The notes under the pieces were generated by a model, which saw only the letters and a list, made by a program, of their open reading frames with translations, did not search any database and had not been told where the DNA came from. A stretch of 32,891 nucleotides of DNA, taken from positions 1 to 32,891 of the forward strand of contig LFMX01000053.1 in the NCBI GenBank assembly GCA_001184405.1. The letters run 5' to 3'. Below are positions 1 to 9,532 of the stretch, one piece after another. The position numbers and the translations under genes were made by a program. Origin of the DNA: Candidatus Burkholderia humilis (lineage in GTDB: Bacteria; Pseudomonadota; Gammaproteobacteria; Burkholderiales; Burkholderiaceae). Position 1 is the stretch's first letter; each line of letters begins with the position of its first letter.

Positions 1-592
1 GCATCGGTCGCCACTGCTGCCGGATCATCGAAATAAACGCCTAGCGAACGCGCGCGTGGATCGACGAGATCACGCACGGCAAGCCAGTGAAACAGCATTT
101 CAAAATCCCGCCCGATGGTCATGTAATCGCCTTCGTGATCCACCGCCGCAACCGAAAACGCGCCTTGCCTGCGAATATCGACTTGATGCATCGCCGTCTC
201 TCCTGATCGGATATCGTCCAAAGGGACAAACATCGAAGCGCCGCCTTCGGCGCGAAACTGCGCCGGTGGCATCCGGTAACTCGCCTGAAACGCCCGCGAA
301 AATGCCTGCACGCTGCTGTAACCTGCGTGCTCCGCAATTGAATCGATCGGAACGCCGCCATGCAAAAGCGCATTCGCCGCCCGATGCAAGCGCCGCTGCC
401 GTACCGCCGCCGTTTCGCCGAAAAATCCGTGATAAATCCGATGCCAGTGATACGGTGACAAACACGCAACCTCGGCGAGCCGATTGAGGTCCAACTCGTC
501 ATCGAGATGATCGTGGATATACGCGACCACGCGCGCCAGACGCGTACACTCTCGCCTTTGAACGAATCCTCACGCAAACACATCATGTTCAC
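1..592 (-). CDS. AraC-family regulator with GyrI-like C-terminal domain, partial, 5' end damaged
   Basis: The minus strand is open from 569 to the left edge, so the gene's 3' end lies outside the window. The frame begins with an AraC-type double helix-turn-helix: first helix pair around EVACLSPYHWHRIYHGFF, second around SIAEHAGYSSVQAFSRAF, closing with YRMPPAQFR. After it starts a GyrI-like effector domain (VDIRRQGAFSVAAVDHEGDY). An N-terminal AraC domain followed by GyrI-like is a known arrangement for regulators sensing amphipathic drugs. The start is unclear. An in-frame TGA lies at 570-572 and the only good in-frame start is GTG at 528-530, which would clip the first residues. ATGs at 592, 586 and 583 are in another frame, so a one-base shift near 565 may have damaged the 5' end. 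Those ATGs also overlap the divergent gene's start, leaving no promoter space. Family is clear; functionality is not. Confidence 0.75.
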
Positions 593-777
593 CTGCCGAA
601 ATCAGTCCTGCGGCGCAGAATGGGCGCAATCGGACGTCGATCCACAACGAAGGCCAGGGCCTTCTGTTCCGCTGCCCGATGTGCGGTGCACGTAACTACG
701 TCGCACGCCATCAAACGAAAGATGGCGACGTCACGTACGAGCAAATCATCGAAGCGCCGCCCTACGGCAAGCACTAG
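585..777 (+). pseudogene. Small zinc-ribbon protein, frameshifted
   Basis: ATG at 585 opens a short frame with a Cys pair (CRNQSCGAEW). The matching second half lies in another frame and carries RCPMCGARNYV, ending at the TAG at 775-777. Joined, they make a protein of about 64 residues with two Cys pairs, a typical zinc ribbon. The length of 193 nt fits one extra base, near 645. No specific function can be assigned. It lies directly upstream of the helicase pseudogene, five bases apart, and may have been co-transcribed with it. Either it is broken by an indel or the read carries an error. Confidence 0.6.
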
Positions 778-782
778 TCACC

Positions 783-2166
783 ATGACGACCGACACCTCT
801 TTCAGCAGCCTGCCGCTCGCGCCCGCAATGCAGGCCAACTTGCAGCAACTCAGCTATTTGTCGATGACGCCGATTCAGGCCGCAAGTCTGCCGCACGCGC
901 TCGCGGGGCACGATCTCATCGCGCAGGCCAAAACCGGCAGCGGCAAGACCGCGGCGTTCACGTTGCCACTGCTTGCGAAACTCGATTCCAGCCGATTCGA
1001 CGTGCAAGCGCTCGTCCTGTGTCCGACGCGCGAGCTCGCCGATCAGGTCACGCAGGAAATCCGCCGCTTCGCGCGCGCGGAAGACAACGTGAAGGTGCTG
1101 ACGCTGTGCGGCGGCACGCCGATGCGTCCGCAAATCGCGAGTCTCGAACACGGCGCGCATATCGCGGTCGGCCCGCCGGGGCGCATCATGGATCACCTTG
1201 AGCGCGGCACGCTGTCGCTCGATGCCGTGCGCACGCTCGTGCTCGACGAAGCCGATCGCATGCTCGACATGGGTTTTTTCGATGACATCGTGTCCGTCGC
1301 GCGCAAGTGTCCGAAGGAGCGGCAGACGCTGCTTTTTTCGGCGACGTATCCGGAAGGCATCACGAAACTGAGTCAGCAATTCTTGCGCAATCCACGCGAA
1401 ATCAAGCTCACCGAGCAGCACAGCAGCGCGAAAATCAAGCAGTGTTTCTATCAGGTCGAGGACCACGAGCAGCTGCACGCGGTCGGCTTGCTGCTCGATC
1501 ACTATCGGCCGGTCAGTACGCTCGCGTTCTGCAACACGAAGAACCAGTGCCGCGATCTGCTCGATGTACTGCGCGCGCAAGATTTCGAGGCGCTCACGCT
1601 GCACGGGGAACTGGAGCAGCGCGAGCGCGATCAGGTGCTCGTGCAGTTCGCCAATCGCAGTTGCTCGGTGCTCGTCGCGACCGACATGGCCGCGCGCGGG
1701 CTGGACATTGCGCAACTGGAAGCGGTCATCAACGTCGATGTGACACCGGACCCGGAAGTGCATGTGCATCGCATCGGGCGGACGGGGCGCGCGGGCGAGG
1801 AAGGCTGGGCGCTGTCGCTCGCGAGCATGGACGAGATGGGACGCGTCGGCGCGATCGAAGAGGGGCAGAAGGCGGAAGTGGAATGGGGCATCCGCTGAAA
1901 GAGCTGACATCGGCGGAACCGGGGCATCTGAAGCTGCCGATGGCGACGCTGCAAATCTTGGGCGGCCGCAAGGACAAGATTCGTCCCGGCGATGTGCTCG
2001 GTGCGCTCACCGGCGAAGCGGGCTTCAAGGGCGAGTAGATCGGCAAGATCAACGTGCTCGATATGGTGCGTACGTGGCTGTCGCGCGCGATGTCGCCGAT
2101 GACGCCGTGCGCAAGATGAGCGCTGGCAAGCTGAAAGGGTGCAAGGTGAAGGTTCGGCGAATGTGA
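783..2166 (+). pseudogene. dbpA: ATP-dependent RNA helicase DbpA, broken
   Basis: DEAD-box helicase that in other bacteria is recruited to 23S rRNA hairpin 92 during 50S subunit assembly. The first 371 codons contain the expected motifs in order: Walker A AKTGSGKT, PTRELA, DEAD within VLDEADRMLDMGF, SATYP (motif III), and HRIGRTGRAG (motif VI). The C-terminal DbpA RNA-binding domain follows in pieces. Lesions seen: two extra G in a GGGG run at 1885-1888 shift the frame after VEW; the continuation (HPLKELTSAEPGHLKLPMAT) reaches TAG at 2036-2038, probably CAG to TAG since relatives read GEQIGKI; a further shift near 2060 precedes the genuine end AAVRKM-like ... KVKVRRM. In addition motif Ib reads PPGR where the family has TPGR. 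The helicase core could still be made, but the RNA-targeting domain cannot. Confidence 0.88.
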
Positions 2167-2184
2167 GGACGCCGGGCGCGCGCC

Positions 2185-3602
2185 TCATGCTTCCCGCGAC
2201 GGCTCGCGCCCGATTCCCGGCGCCTCAACCGCACGCCGCCTCACCAGCCGCAACCCGCTTGCGACACTTCCCACGCCCGCGAACCCCGCGCCGAGCGACA
2301 ACGCCAGCGTCGGCCCATGTTTCCCGGCGATGCTGAAGCACAACGCGACCAGCACCCCCGACGCCTGACCGATCAGCCGCGATGTCGCGATCACGCCGCT
2401 CGCGCTGCCGCTGCGCTCACGCGGCGCACTCGACATGAACGCCTTCAGATTCGGCGACTGAAAAAATCCAAAGCCCGCGCCGCAAATTGCCATGCGAATG
2501 CAGATATCGAACGCGTGCGGATTCACCGGCAGCAGCGCGAGCGACACCATGCCCACGCACAGCATCGCCAGCCCGACGCCGCCGAGCAAACCCGGCGCGT
2601 GCCGATCCGACATGCGCCCGGCGATCGGCGCCATCAACGCGACGAGCGCGGACCACGGCGTCATCAGAAAGCCGGTTTCGACCTGGCTGCGGCCGAGCAC
2701 AGTCTCGAAATAAAACGGCAGCGACACGAACACCAGCCCTTACGCGGCGAACGAACAGATCGCGGTCAGCGTCGACAGCGCGAACATCGGGGCGGCGAAA
2801 GAGATCGACAGGCAGCATCGGCGTGGGATGGCCGCGTTCGCGTCACAACATCAAAAGACCGGCGACGAGTGCGATGCCGAGCGATCAGCACGGTATGTGT
2901 GCTTGCGCGCTGCGCCGCTTCGCCGAGCGCAAAAATGAGCGATGCGAACGTGACGACATTGAGCAGCGCCGCGATGCGATCGAAACCATGCGCGCTGCGT
3001 TTGGTCTGCGGCAGCAACCGCCACGCGATGCCCATCGCCACCATGCCGACCGGCAGGTTGACCGCGAACAGCCACGGCCACGAACCGAGCGACAGCACGA
3101 TCGATGCGACCGTCGGCCCGACCGCGAACGCGATACCCACGACGAGCGCGTTCAACCCGACACCGCGCCCGAGCCGATGCGGCGGAAAGATCGCACTGAT
3201 GAGCGTCGTGTTCACGCTCATGATCGCGCTCGCGCCGAGCCCTTGCAGCAGCCGTGCGGCGACGAGCGTGGGCAACCACGAGAACGCGCATATCGCGGAG
3301 GCCACGAGAAACACGACCAGCCCGCTCAAGTACACACGCCGATGCCCGAGAATGCCGCCGAGCGCGGCGAACGGCAGCAGCGTGGCGACCATCGCGAGCT
3401 GATACGTGTTGATGATCCACCACACCGACGCGGCGGGCGTCGTATGCAGATCGGCGGCGATGGCGGGCAGCGCCGTGTTCGCAATGGCCGTATCGAGCGT
3501 CGCCAGCGCGACGGACAGCAGGATCGCCGCCATGCCGCGGCGTTCGAGCGGGGTCATGGGCGCATCGGGATCGCGGGGCGGAGTCTTGTCTTCGGCGTGC
3601 AC
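2185..3602 (-). pseudogene. DHA2-type MFS drug exporter, broken
   Basis: A 14-helix drug:H+ antiporter of the major facilitator superfamily. The N-terminal part (GTG at 3602, or ATG near 3557) has the family signatures LATLDTAIANTALPAIAADL and WIINTYQLAMVATLLPFAAL, then GHRRVYLSG; the C-terminal part contains SFAA-stop-GLVFVSLPFYF and the end at 2185. Lesions: frame change near 2880; TGA at 2843-2845 where CGA would be expected; one extra base in a four-G run (plus strand) at 2789-2792; TAA at 2740-2742 exactly where relatives have Gln (FAAQGL...). Two stops from C-to-T changes plus two indels make sequencing error alone unlikely. It ends convergently with dbpA, 18 bases apart. The substrate cannot be told. 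Confidence 0.85.
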
Positions 3603-3746
3603 GGAGCGGGTTCCGGATGTAAGCGTACAGAGAATAATCCGAAACGATATGGGAAGCCGTCACATTTCGCTTGGCTGTGCCGTCATAGCTTTCAAAGCGT
3701 TGTCGATGGCGACTATGCTGTGCCGAACATCGAAAGGAGAAGGCAC

Positions 3747-4132
3747 ATGGCAATTCGAATCGTGCGGCTCGGCGCGCCGCGCGCGCAGAACGAGGGCTTG
3801 CTATCGGCACGGTGCGGGGGCCGCCGCGTGGCGTGCCGAAATCAGAATTTGCGAAGCGGGACTTTTACGACGTGTGGTATCCGAATTTGTCGCCGTCGGC
3901 GGATCTGGTGGCCGAGGCATTGCATGCTGAAAGCGAAAAAGACTGGCGCGCGTTCGTGAAGCAATTCAAGGCGCAGATGGCGGAATATGATGCGAGCAAG
4001 TCACTGGATTTGCTCGCGGCTTTGTCGCACACGACGAATTTGTCGGTCGGCTGTTATTGCGAGGACGAAGCTCGGTGTCATCGATCGGTATTGCGGGAGT
4101 TGCTGGAGAAGCGCGGCGCGAAAGTCGTCTAG
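3747..4132 (+). pseudogene. DUF488 family protein, frameshifted near its start
   Basis: ATG at 3747 has a good ribosome-binding site (AAAGGAGA at 3733-3740). The first about 19 codons (MAIRIVRLGAPRAQNEGL) are in one frame; the rest continues in the next as IGTVRGPPRGVPKSEFAKR through DFYDVWYPNLSPS to CYCEDEARCHRSVLRELL and ends at 4132. The CYCEDExxCHR motif near the C-terminus is the hallmark of DUF488, a small family of unknown function. Relatives read GLRIGTVR, so one base (CGT to CT) is probably missing near 3799. Everything downstream is clean, so a single indel or a sequencing error would explain it. Confidence 0.8.
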
Positions 4133-4274
4133 GCGGCTTTGATTGAGTCATCGTCTTCGAATGGCGCGGTGACAAAATACTACGGCCCGTCATCGCGCAT
4201 GTGCTAAAATCACACTCGTTCGGTGATGGACGCGAGCACGACCGTCGATACATTGGCCTCGCACTCGAGTACTC

Positions 4275-6367
4275 ATGGTTCCGCGCACGAACGACTCCCA
4301 GAGCAGTATCGACGAAGCCTTGTCATGCTTTCGCAACGGGCAGTGGGCACAGGTGCTGAGCGCGATCGAATCGCTGCCCGGCGATCTCATCGCCGATCCG
4401 GCGCTGTTGCGCATCGCCGGGATGTGCTGCTTTCAGCTGGACGCCCCGCCGACGCCGTCACGTTCTGGACGCGTCTGGAACAGGCGCAGCCGCACAACGA
4501 CGACAACCTCAGCAATCTCGCGCTTGCGTTGCGAGCTATCGGACGACTGCAGGAAGCCGAAGCGATGCTGCGGCGCGCGCTCGCGATCAACCCGGCATCG
4601 GCGAATACGTTCACGAATCTGGGTGTCGTGCTGCACGATCAGGGATGTTCGCGCGAGGCGGAAGCCGCGTTGCGCCAGGCGCTCTCGATTCGCCCGAACC
4701 TCGCCGCCGCGAGCGATACGCTTGGCCTCGTGCTGCGGACATTGAAGCGCCCGGCCGAAGCCGCCGCCTTTCGTCAGGCTCTGACGATCGCTCCGCAGAT
4801 GCTCAACGTGACCATCAATCTCTCGGCCTGTGCCTGCATGAAACCGGCCATGTGGCAGAGGCCGAAGACGCCTTGCGGCCGAGCCGGGTTATGCCGACGT
4901 GCATCTCTATCTGGCGCGCGTGCTGCACGATGCCGGCTGCTTCGACGAGGCGGAAGATTCGGCGCTGCGCACGTCGGCGCTGGATTCGGCATCGGCGCAA
5001 GCGCATCTTGTGCTCGGCGGCGTGCTCCGGGCAAAGAACGCGGGCGATATCAGCGGCGCGATCCATGCCTACCGCCGCGCGCTCGAACTCGACCCGAACG
5101 ACATCGGCACGCATGCGAATCTCGCCTATTCGCTGCTGTTTCAAACCGACGACGGATACGAAGTGCTCGAAGAGTGCAAGCGATTCGCGGATCGCTTCCA
5201 AGCGCCGTTTCTCGCGCCAAGCATCGCGCATGCGAATGCGAATGCGAATGATAGAACGCCGGACAGACGCCTGCGCATCGGTTATGTATCGCCCGATTTT
5301 CGAAGTCATTGTCAGGCGCTGTTCACGACGCCGCTGCTGCGGAATCATCGTCACTAATCGTTCGAGATTTTCTGCTATTCGAGCGTTCGCAAGCCCGACG
5401 CAGTGACCGCGCAACTGTCTTCTTTCGCCGATGTCTGGCGCGATGTCCTGTCGCTGGATGACGAAGCGCTCGCGCAACAAATCACCGATGACCGGATCGA
5501 CATTCTCGTGGACCTGACGATGCACATGTGCGACGGCCGCCCGCTTCTGTTCGCGCGGCGACCTGCGCCCGTGCAGGTTTCGTGGCTTGCCTATCCGGGC
5601 ATGACGGGCAGCAGGGCGATCGGCTACCGCTTCACGGATCCGTGGCTCGATCCTGTCGATTCCACATCCGACGATCGTTATAGCGAACGCTCGATTCGCC
5701 TGCCCGACACGTTCTGGTGCTACTCGCCGCTGGTCACAGTTTCATCGACCGAAACATTGCCGGCGGACGATAACGGCTACATCACCTTCGCTTGCCTGGA
5801 ACAACCCTGGAAAGCTGACGAAGCCGACCTTGGCGTTATGGGCCAAAGTGCTCGACAGCGTTCCCGGCTCGCGCATGATTTTGCTGGCGTCGAAGGGCCA
5901 TGCGTGTCGCGAACTCAGTTCGATGTTCGAGGCGCTCGGGATCGATCCGGCGCGCATCGAGTTCGTTGCTTATCGGCCGCGCGGTGAGTACATGCAGACG
6001 TATCGCAGGATCGACACCGCGCTTGATACCTTTCCCTACAACGGCCACACCACGAGTCTCGACGGGCTGTGGATGGGCGTGCCGGTTGTCCACCCGGGTC
6101 GGCGGTTCGTCGGCGAGCCGCGCGGGGTTCTCCATTCTCACGAATCTCGGCTTGCAGGACCTTGCTGTTTTCTCGGACGAACAGTTCCTCGAAGCCGCCG
6201 TACGCATGTCTCACGACTTGCCTTACCTCAGGCGGCTGCGGGCGAATCTCCGCCAGACGATGGAAGCGTCGCCTTTGATGGACGGCGCACGTTTTGCGCA
6301 AGGCGTGGAGAGCGCGTATCGATCGATGTGGGCCGAGTGGTGCGCTCAGGCGCTATCCGCTAAGTGA
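4275..6367 (+). pseudogene. TPR / GT41 (SPINDLY-like) O-linked GlcNAc transferase, broken
   Basis: The N-terminal third is a run of tetratricopeptide repeats (for example GRLQEAEAMLRRALAINP, and later GAIHAYRRALELDPND). The C-terminal two thirds match the bacterial GT41 catalytic domain: RIGYVSPDFRSHCQALFTTP, FADVWRDVLSLDDEALAQQI, DILVDLTMHM, PVQVSWLAYPGMTGS, FPYNGHTTSLDGLWMGVPVV, LTNLGLQDLAVFSD. Enzymes of this type transfer GlcNAc to Ser/Thr of proteins. The reading frame changes near 4440, 4820, 4880, 5810 and 6120, and an in-frame TAA at 5355-5357 separates TPLLRNHRH from SFEIFCYSS. With at least five shifts and one stop it cannot be functional. It heads a glycosyltransferase remnant with the next two genes, plausibly for cell-surface or flagellar modification. 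Confidence 0.88.
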
Positions 6368-6927
6368 GCGAGGCGTTTCCATCAGCGAAACGATCTAAGC
6401 GGGTGCCTAAGCGAGCCGGAATGCTCCGATCGAATTCGACGCGGGACGCGAGTAACCTATCGGTTCACAACGATGCCTTTCGCGAGTACGACTACATCGG
6501 CGCGCGCTGGCTGAACGGGAAGGAAAGCGCGGACGTGGGCAACGGAGGTTTCTCGCCACGCTCCGGCAGGCTGCTCGAGGCGCTGGCGGACAACCGGTTC
6601 GAAGTCGATGCGAATGCGTACGAAGACGCCCTTATCGGCGACGCCTGGCGGCCGGTTCTCGAAAGCGACTACGGAATCCGCTCGCGCCCGCACGGCGTTT
6701 TCAACATGTGGCGGCACATCGAAGACCAGACGATGCTGAAGATCGTAAGCGCCCTCGACATTGCGACGCTCGCTTTCCCCCGAGGCGTGGCGTTGCTCAA
6801 GAACTATTGCGGCCTCCGAAAATTTGAATGCATGAAGGCGATATACCAGCGTTACCGGCAGCACTGGACTACGCAAGACGTCGCGCAGCGTTGCCGGGAT
6901 ATTTGCGAAGTTGCCTTAATCCGATAG
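6364..6927 (+). CDS. DUF5672-domain protein, probably 5'-truncated
   Basis: Reads 187 residues from GTG at 6364, which overlaps the preceding stop. The core AFREYDYIGARW followed by VGNGGFSPRSGRLLEAL matches DUF5672, where YDYIGAPW and GNGGFSLRS are the hallmark motifs. Such proteins occur in glycosylation loci and are thought to be glycosyltransferase-like. The family normally has a further N-terminal stretch before these motifs; here the first about 30 residues look unlike it, so the 5' end was probably lost. The tail (ALLKNYCGLRKFECMKAIYQ...) has no recognised match. Whether the remaining protein is made or active is doubtful. Confidence 0.6.
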   Translation: MSEAFPSAKRSKRVPKRAGMLRSNSTRDASNLSVHNDAFREYDYIGARWLNGKESADVGNGGFSPRSGRLLEALADNRFEVDANAYEDALIGDAWRPVLESDYGIRSRPHGVFNMWRHIEDQTMLKIVSALDIATLAFPRGVALLKNYCGLRKFECMKAIYQRYRQHWTTQDVAQRCRDICEVALIR

Positions 6928-6943
6928 CCGTTTGGAAAACCCT

Positions 6944-7303
6944 ATGTCGACACGCCTTCAACTTGCCCAGCTGGACCTCGGAAACGCGAATCGCGCCTAT
7001 GCAGCGGGCCAGCTCGATCTCGCATCGCAACTCGTCGCGCTGATCGGCGGACTGGACCTCGTTATCTCGGTCGATACGTCGGTGGTGCATCTGGCCGCGG
7101 CGATGGGCAAGTCGGTCTGGTTGCTGAACCGTTTCGCGGGCTGCTGGCGTTGGCTGCGCGATCGCGAAGACAGTCCGTGGTATCCGGGATTGCGTCTCTT
7201 CACACAGCGGGAGCGCGGTGATTGGGACGACGTATTGGAGCGTGTTCGTGGCGAGGTGCAAAGGCTTTGCCGCGATGTGCCGATGCAGGCGGCGAGCGCT
7301 TGA
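6944..7303 (+). pseudogene. C-terminal remnant of a GT9-like (TPR-associated) glycosyltransferase
   Basis: ATG at 6944 (a TTG at 6932 is in frame) gives 119 residues. From residue about 31 it is the C-terminal end of a heptosyltransferase-type glycosyltransferase: LDLVISVDTSVVHLAAAMGK and VWLLNRFAGCWRWLRDREDS, the nucleotide-sugar side of a GT-B fold. The first 30 residues (LGNANRAYAAGQLDLA) resemble the start of a TPR protein. The likely history is an internal deletion joining the beginning of a TPR-glycosyltransferase gene to its end. The usual length is several hundred residues, so the enzyme is not functional. It closes the glycosyltransferase cluster started at 4275. Confidence 0.65.
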
Positions 7304-7482
7304 GTTCGAACGGCGGATAGCGTCGACGTTCGAGGCTTCCGCCGTTCCTACGATTAGCGAACGAAACGCGCACTGGCGCAATCGCGTGCGATGTGCGGCT
7401 GGATCCCTCGGCGCACACGACGCGCAGCGCGATGGCCGCTATTGCCAAACTCGCCGATGAAACGAGGCCCCCATAAACACAA

Positions 7483-7512
7483 AGCGACTCGCCCGTTCCC
7501 AGGCGAGTCGCT
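7483..7512 (-). terminator. Rho-independent terminator of the lipoprotein operon
   Basis: A perfect 11-bp stem (AGCGACTCGCC / GGCGAGTCGCT) with an 8-base loop lies 29 bases past the DUF799 stop. Read on the minus strand it is followed by TTTGTGTTT, so it terminates the minus-strand operon. The other direction has no T-run. The stretch 7304-7482 to its left shows no gene I can recognise. Confidence 0.8.
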
Positions 7513-7541
7513 GCAATCAGACACACACTGACGGCGCAGTG

Positions 7542-8222
7542 TTACTCAGTACCGTACTTCGGCGAGCGCGGCCCGTAGAGCAGGCCGTTCGCGTTACCGG
7601 TCGCGAGCAGTCGCTGGCTCGTCAATCCGGCGACGTCGTATGACTTATCGGAGACGGAGTGCGCTACTCGCGTGACGACTGCCGTCGCGAGCATGCCTGC
7701 CAACCCGCCTACCGCGAAGTTATTGCCGGCTTCCTTGCCGTTCGCGGGCATCGATCTGTGCCACGGCTCATCGCCGGAGCGCAGATCGACGAGTTTCGCA
7801 TTCGCCGTCACGACCGTATTATTTGCGATGACCTGATACTTGGTGCCGTAGTCCGTCACCGTCGTATAGAGGGCTGCATCCGCGCCAAAAATCTGACGCA
7901 GTTTTGCGGCCGGCACGTTCTGGATATCGTTGGCCGTCGTCAGGCCGTTATGCTTGAACGTCTCATCCATCTCGGCGACGGGCACAACATAATAGCCGCC
8001 TTCTGCGAGGGGCATCGTCATTTGGGACAGCATGCCGTAAGTCGCATTGATGTCCGAAGTTTGATTGACCGGCGGCAGCACGAGAATCGAATGCGGCTTG
8101 CTGTTACGGAAGGCGGTGTAATCGGCTTGTTGCTTCGGTTGCGAGACGCATGCGCTCAGCGCCGAAGCCGCCGAAGCCGCCGAAGCCGCTGCGAAGGCTT
8201 TAAGGGAAAGAAACTTGATCAT
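7542..8222 (-). CDS. DUF799 (GNA1162-type) lipoprotein
   Basis: 226 residues with a lipoprotein signal (MIKFLSLKAF..., lipobox LSAC, acylated Cys25). The mature part has the features of the DUF799/GNA1162 family: SILVLPPVNQTSDINATYG, the Pro-Leu-Ala-rich stretch TMPLAEGGYYVVPVAEM, and the C-terminal VTRVAHSVSDKSYDVAG. These outer-membrane-associated lipoproteins are encoded with a CsgG-like and a DUF4810 lipoprotein, as here. Third gene of the operon, starting 9 bases after the preceding stop. The signal peptide carries a 9-bp tandem repeat (about 8160-8190) coding for Ala-Ala-Ser units; unit gain or loss would stay in frame. The gene looks intact. Confidence 0.85.
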   Translation of the reverse strand: MIKFLSLKAFAAASAASAASALSACVSQPKQQADYTAFRNSKPHSILVLPPVNQTSDINATYGMLSQMTMPLAEGGYYVVPVAEMDETFKHNGLTTANDIQNVPAAKLRQIFGADAALYTTVTDYGTKYQVIANNTVVTANAKLVDLRSGDEPWHRSMPANGKEAGNNFAVGGLAGMLATAVVTRVAHSVSDKSYDVAGLTSQRLLATGNANGLLYGPRSPKYGTE

Positions 8223-8231
8223 GTCCGGCGC

Positions 8232-8603
8232 TTATTTGAGGTGGCTCGACAGGAAGTCCATGTAGGCGGACGACTCGGGGAACGACTGCTTCTCGGCGGC
8301 GAATTCCTGCTTGGCGCTACTGCTATTGCCCACGCTCGCGTAGAGCGCGCCCAGATGCGCGTGGAATCCCGGCGGCAGGGCTGCTTTGCCGGCTCCGAGG
8401 GCTTGCTGGCGTGCTTTCTCGAGCGCATCGATCTGCTCGGTCGAGCTCTTCTGGCCTTTGAAGAACTCGTGGACTTGCGGTTGATAAGCGTCCCACTGAT
8501 ACAGCGGCGGCGTGGACGACGTCGTAGCGCAGCCCGTGAGCAATGCGCACGCTGCCGCGACCGGCAGTGCGAGGCCGGTCAAAATGTGATTCTTGTTGAA
8601 CAT
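8232..8603 (-). CDS. DUF4810 lipoprotein
   Basis: 123 residues with a lipoprotein signal ending in lipobox LTGC (Cys25). The mature N-terminus CATTSSTPPLYQWDAYQPQV carries the Tyr-x-Trp-x-x-Tyr pattern typical of DUF4810, followed by a helical TPR-like region (ALPPGFHAHLGALYASVGN). Function is unknown; members are predicted to sit at the outer membrane together with CsgG-like and DUF799 partners. Middle gene of the operon, 19 bases after the csgG-like stop and 9 bases before DUF799. No lesion is visible. Confidence 0.85.
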   Translation of the reverse strand: MFNKNHILTGLALPVAAACALLTGCATTSSTPPLYQWDAYQPQVHEFFKGQKSSTEQIDALEKARQQALGAGKAALPPGFHAHLGALYASVGNSSSAKQEFAAEKQSFPESSAYMDFLSSHLK

Positions 8604-8622
8604 ATCGTTTTGTTGATGCGGG

Positions 8623-9287
8623 TTACTTCAATGCCTGCAGCGCGCTTGCGTCGACTTGTTCGACGAGGTGATTGACGGCTTCCTGAATGGCGAGGTCGAG
8701 CACCTTGCCGTTGAGCGTGGAGTCATAGCCGGACGTGCCGCCAAAGCCGATGATCTCGCGGCTCGACAGGTTGTATTCGCCTGCGCCCTGGCTCAATGCA
8801 ATCACTTCCGAGGTTGCCGTATCGACGACATTCAGACTCACCTTCGCGTACGCGACTTGCGTTTTCCCGTGTCCGAGGATGCCGAACAGTTGCTGGTCGC
8901 CGACGTCCTTGCGACCGAACTCGGTGACATCGCCGGTGATGACGAAGTTGGCGCCCTTGAGCGCTTGCGCCTTGTTGGAAATCGCCGCTTCCTGCTTGAT
9001 TTCGCCGAGGTTGTCGCGATCGAGCGGCTTTGCTGCAGCGTCGTGGCGAGGATGGTCTTCGCCTGGCTGCCAACGTGATCGACGCCGTCCGAGAAGACGC
9101 CGCGCATGTAGCTGGAGCGATTGTCGAACTTGTCGGTTGCGATCGGTACGCGTTTGCCCGCGTACGGCGTGCGCGCGCTGCTGACCTCGGGCACGGGCAG
9201 TGATCGCGACGATTCCGTCGCGCAGCCGCCGAGCATGCCGATGCCGCATGCGAGCAGGATCACCGTGTAACTCTTTTTGAATGCCAT
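8623..9287 (-). pseudogene. CsgG-family lipoprotein, frameshifted by an internal deletion
   Basis: ATG at 9287 follows GGAGAATATCA, a good ribosome-binding site. The signal MAFKKSYTVILLACGIGMLG has lipobox LGGC (Cys22). The first part (GKRVPIATDKFDNRSSYMRG) runs to TTLQQS; the rest continues in another frame as LDRDNLGEIKQEAAISNKAQ, GANFVITGDVTEFG and AYAKVSLNVVDTATSEVIAL, to the stop at 8623. Relatives have roughly six residues (SGRFNV-like) between TLQQ and LDRDN, so a small out-of-frame deletion near 9030 is likely. CsgG-type proteins form outer-membrane secretion channels or assembly factors. First gene of the operon with DUF4810 and DUF799, which remain intact. Confidence 0.82.
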
Positions 9288-9532
9288 TGATATTCTCCGC
9301 ATTTCGCCGACCGCCGATGCTGGAGCGCGCCGCTCAGTGGCGGCTGTCACGCGGACGGCGCGCAGCCGACGCGAGAACGACTCGCGATGGGCGCGACGTT
9401 TGGCATCGATCAGCGAAGGGAGAGAATTTTTAAGTGTTTCGAAAGGGCGAGATATTGGCAGACTCTGAAAACGGCGTTCCGTGCACGCAAGGCCGCATCG
9501 GGCTACGGCGCGATCTCCACGAGCGGAAAAGC
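9288..9532. other. Intergenic region upstream of the lipoprotein operon
   Basis: No gene is visible. The promoter of the minus-strand lipoprotein operon must lie here. An AT-rich patch around 9425-9460 is the likeliest place, but no convincing -35/-10 pair can be assigned. Confidence 0.4.

Noticed and set aside
774..1910. 378-residue minus-strand ORF opposite dbpA
   Set aside because: Arg/His-rich translation without motifs; the plus strand carries clear DEAD-box motifs. A GC-rich antisense shadow.
2317..3959. Long plus-strand ORFs opposite the MFS exporter
   Set aside because: Arg/His-rich shadows; membrane helices and MFS signatures are on the minus strand.
5229..5247. GCGAAT triple repeat as a phase-variation tract
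   Set aside because: It is a six-base in-frame unit in a gene that is already destroyed, so switching would have no effect.
7659..9184. Plus-strand ORFs opposite the lipoprotein operon
   Set aside because: The minus strand shows three consecutive lipoprotein signals with lipoboxes and short gaps, and a terminator at its end.
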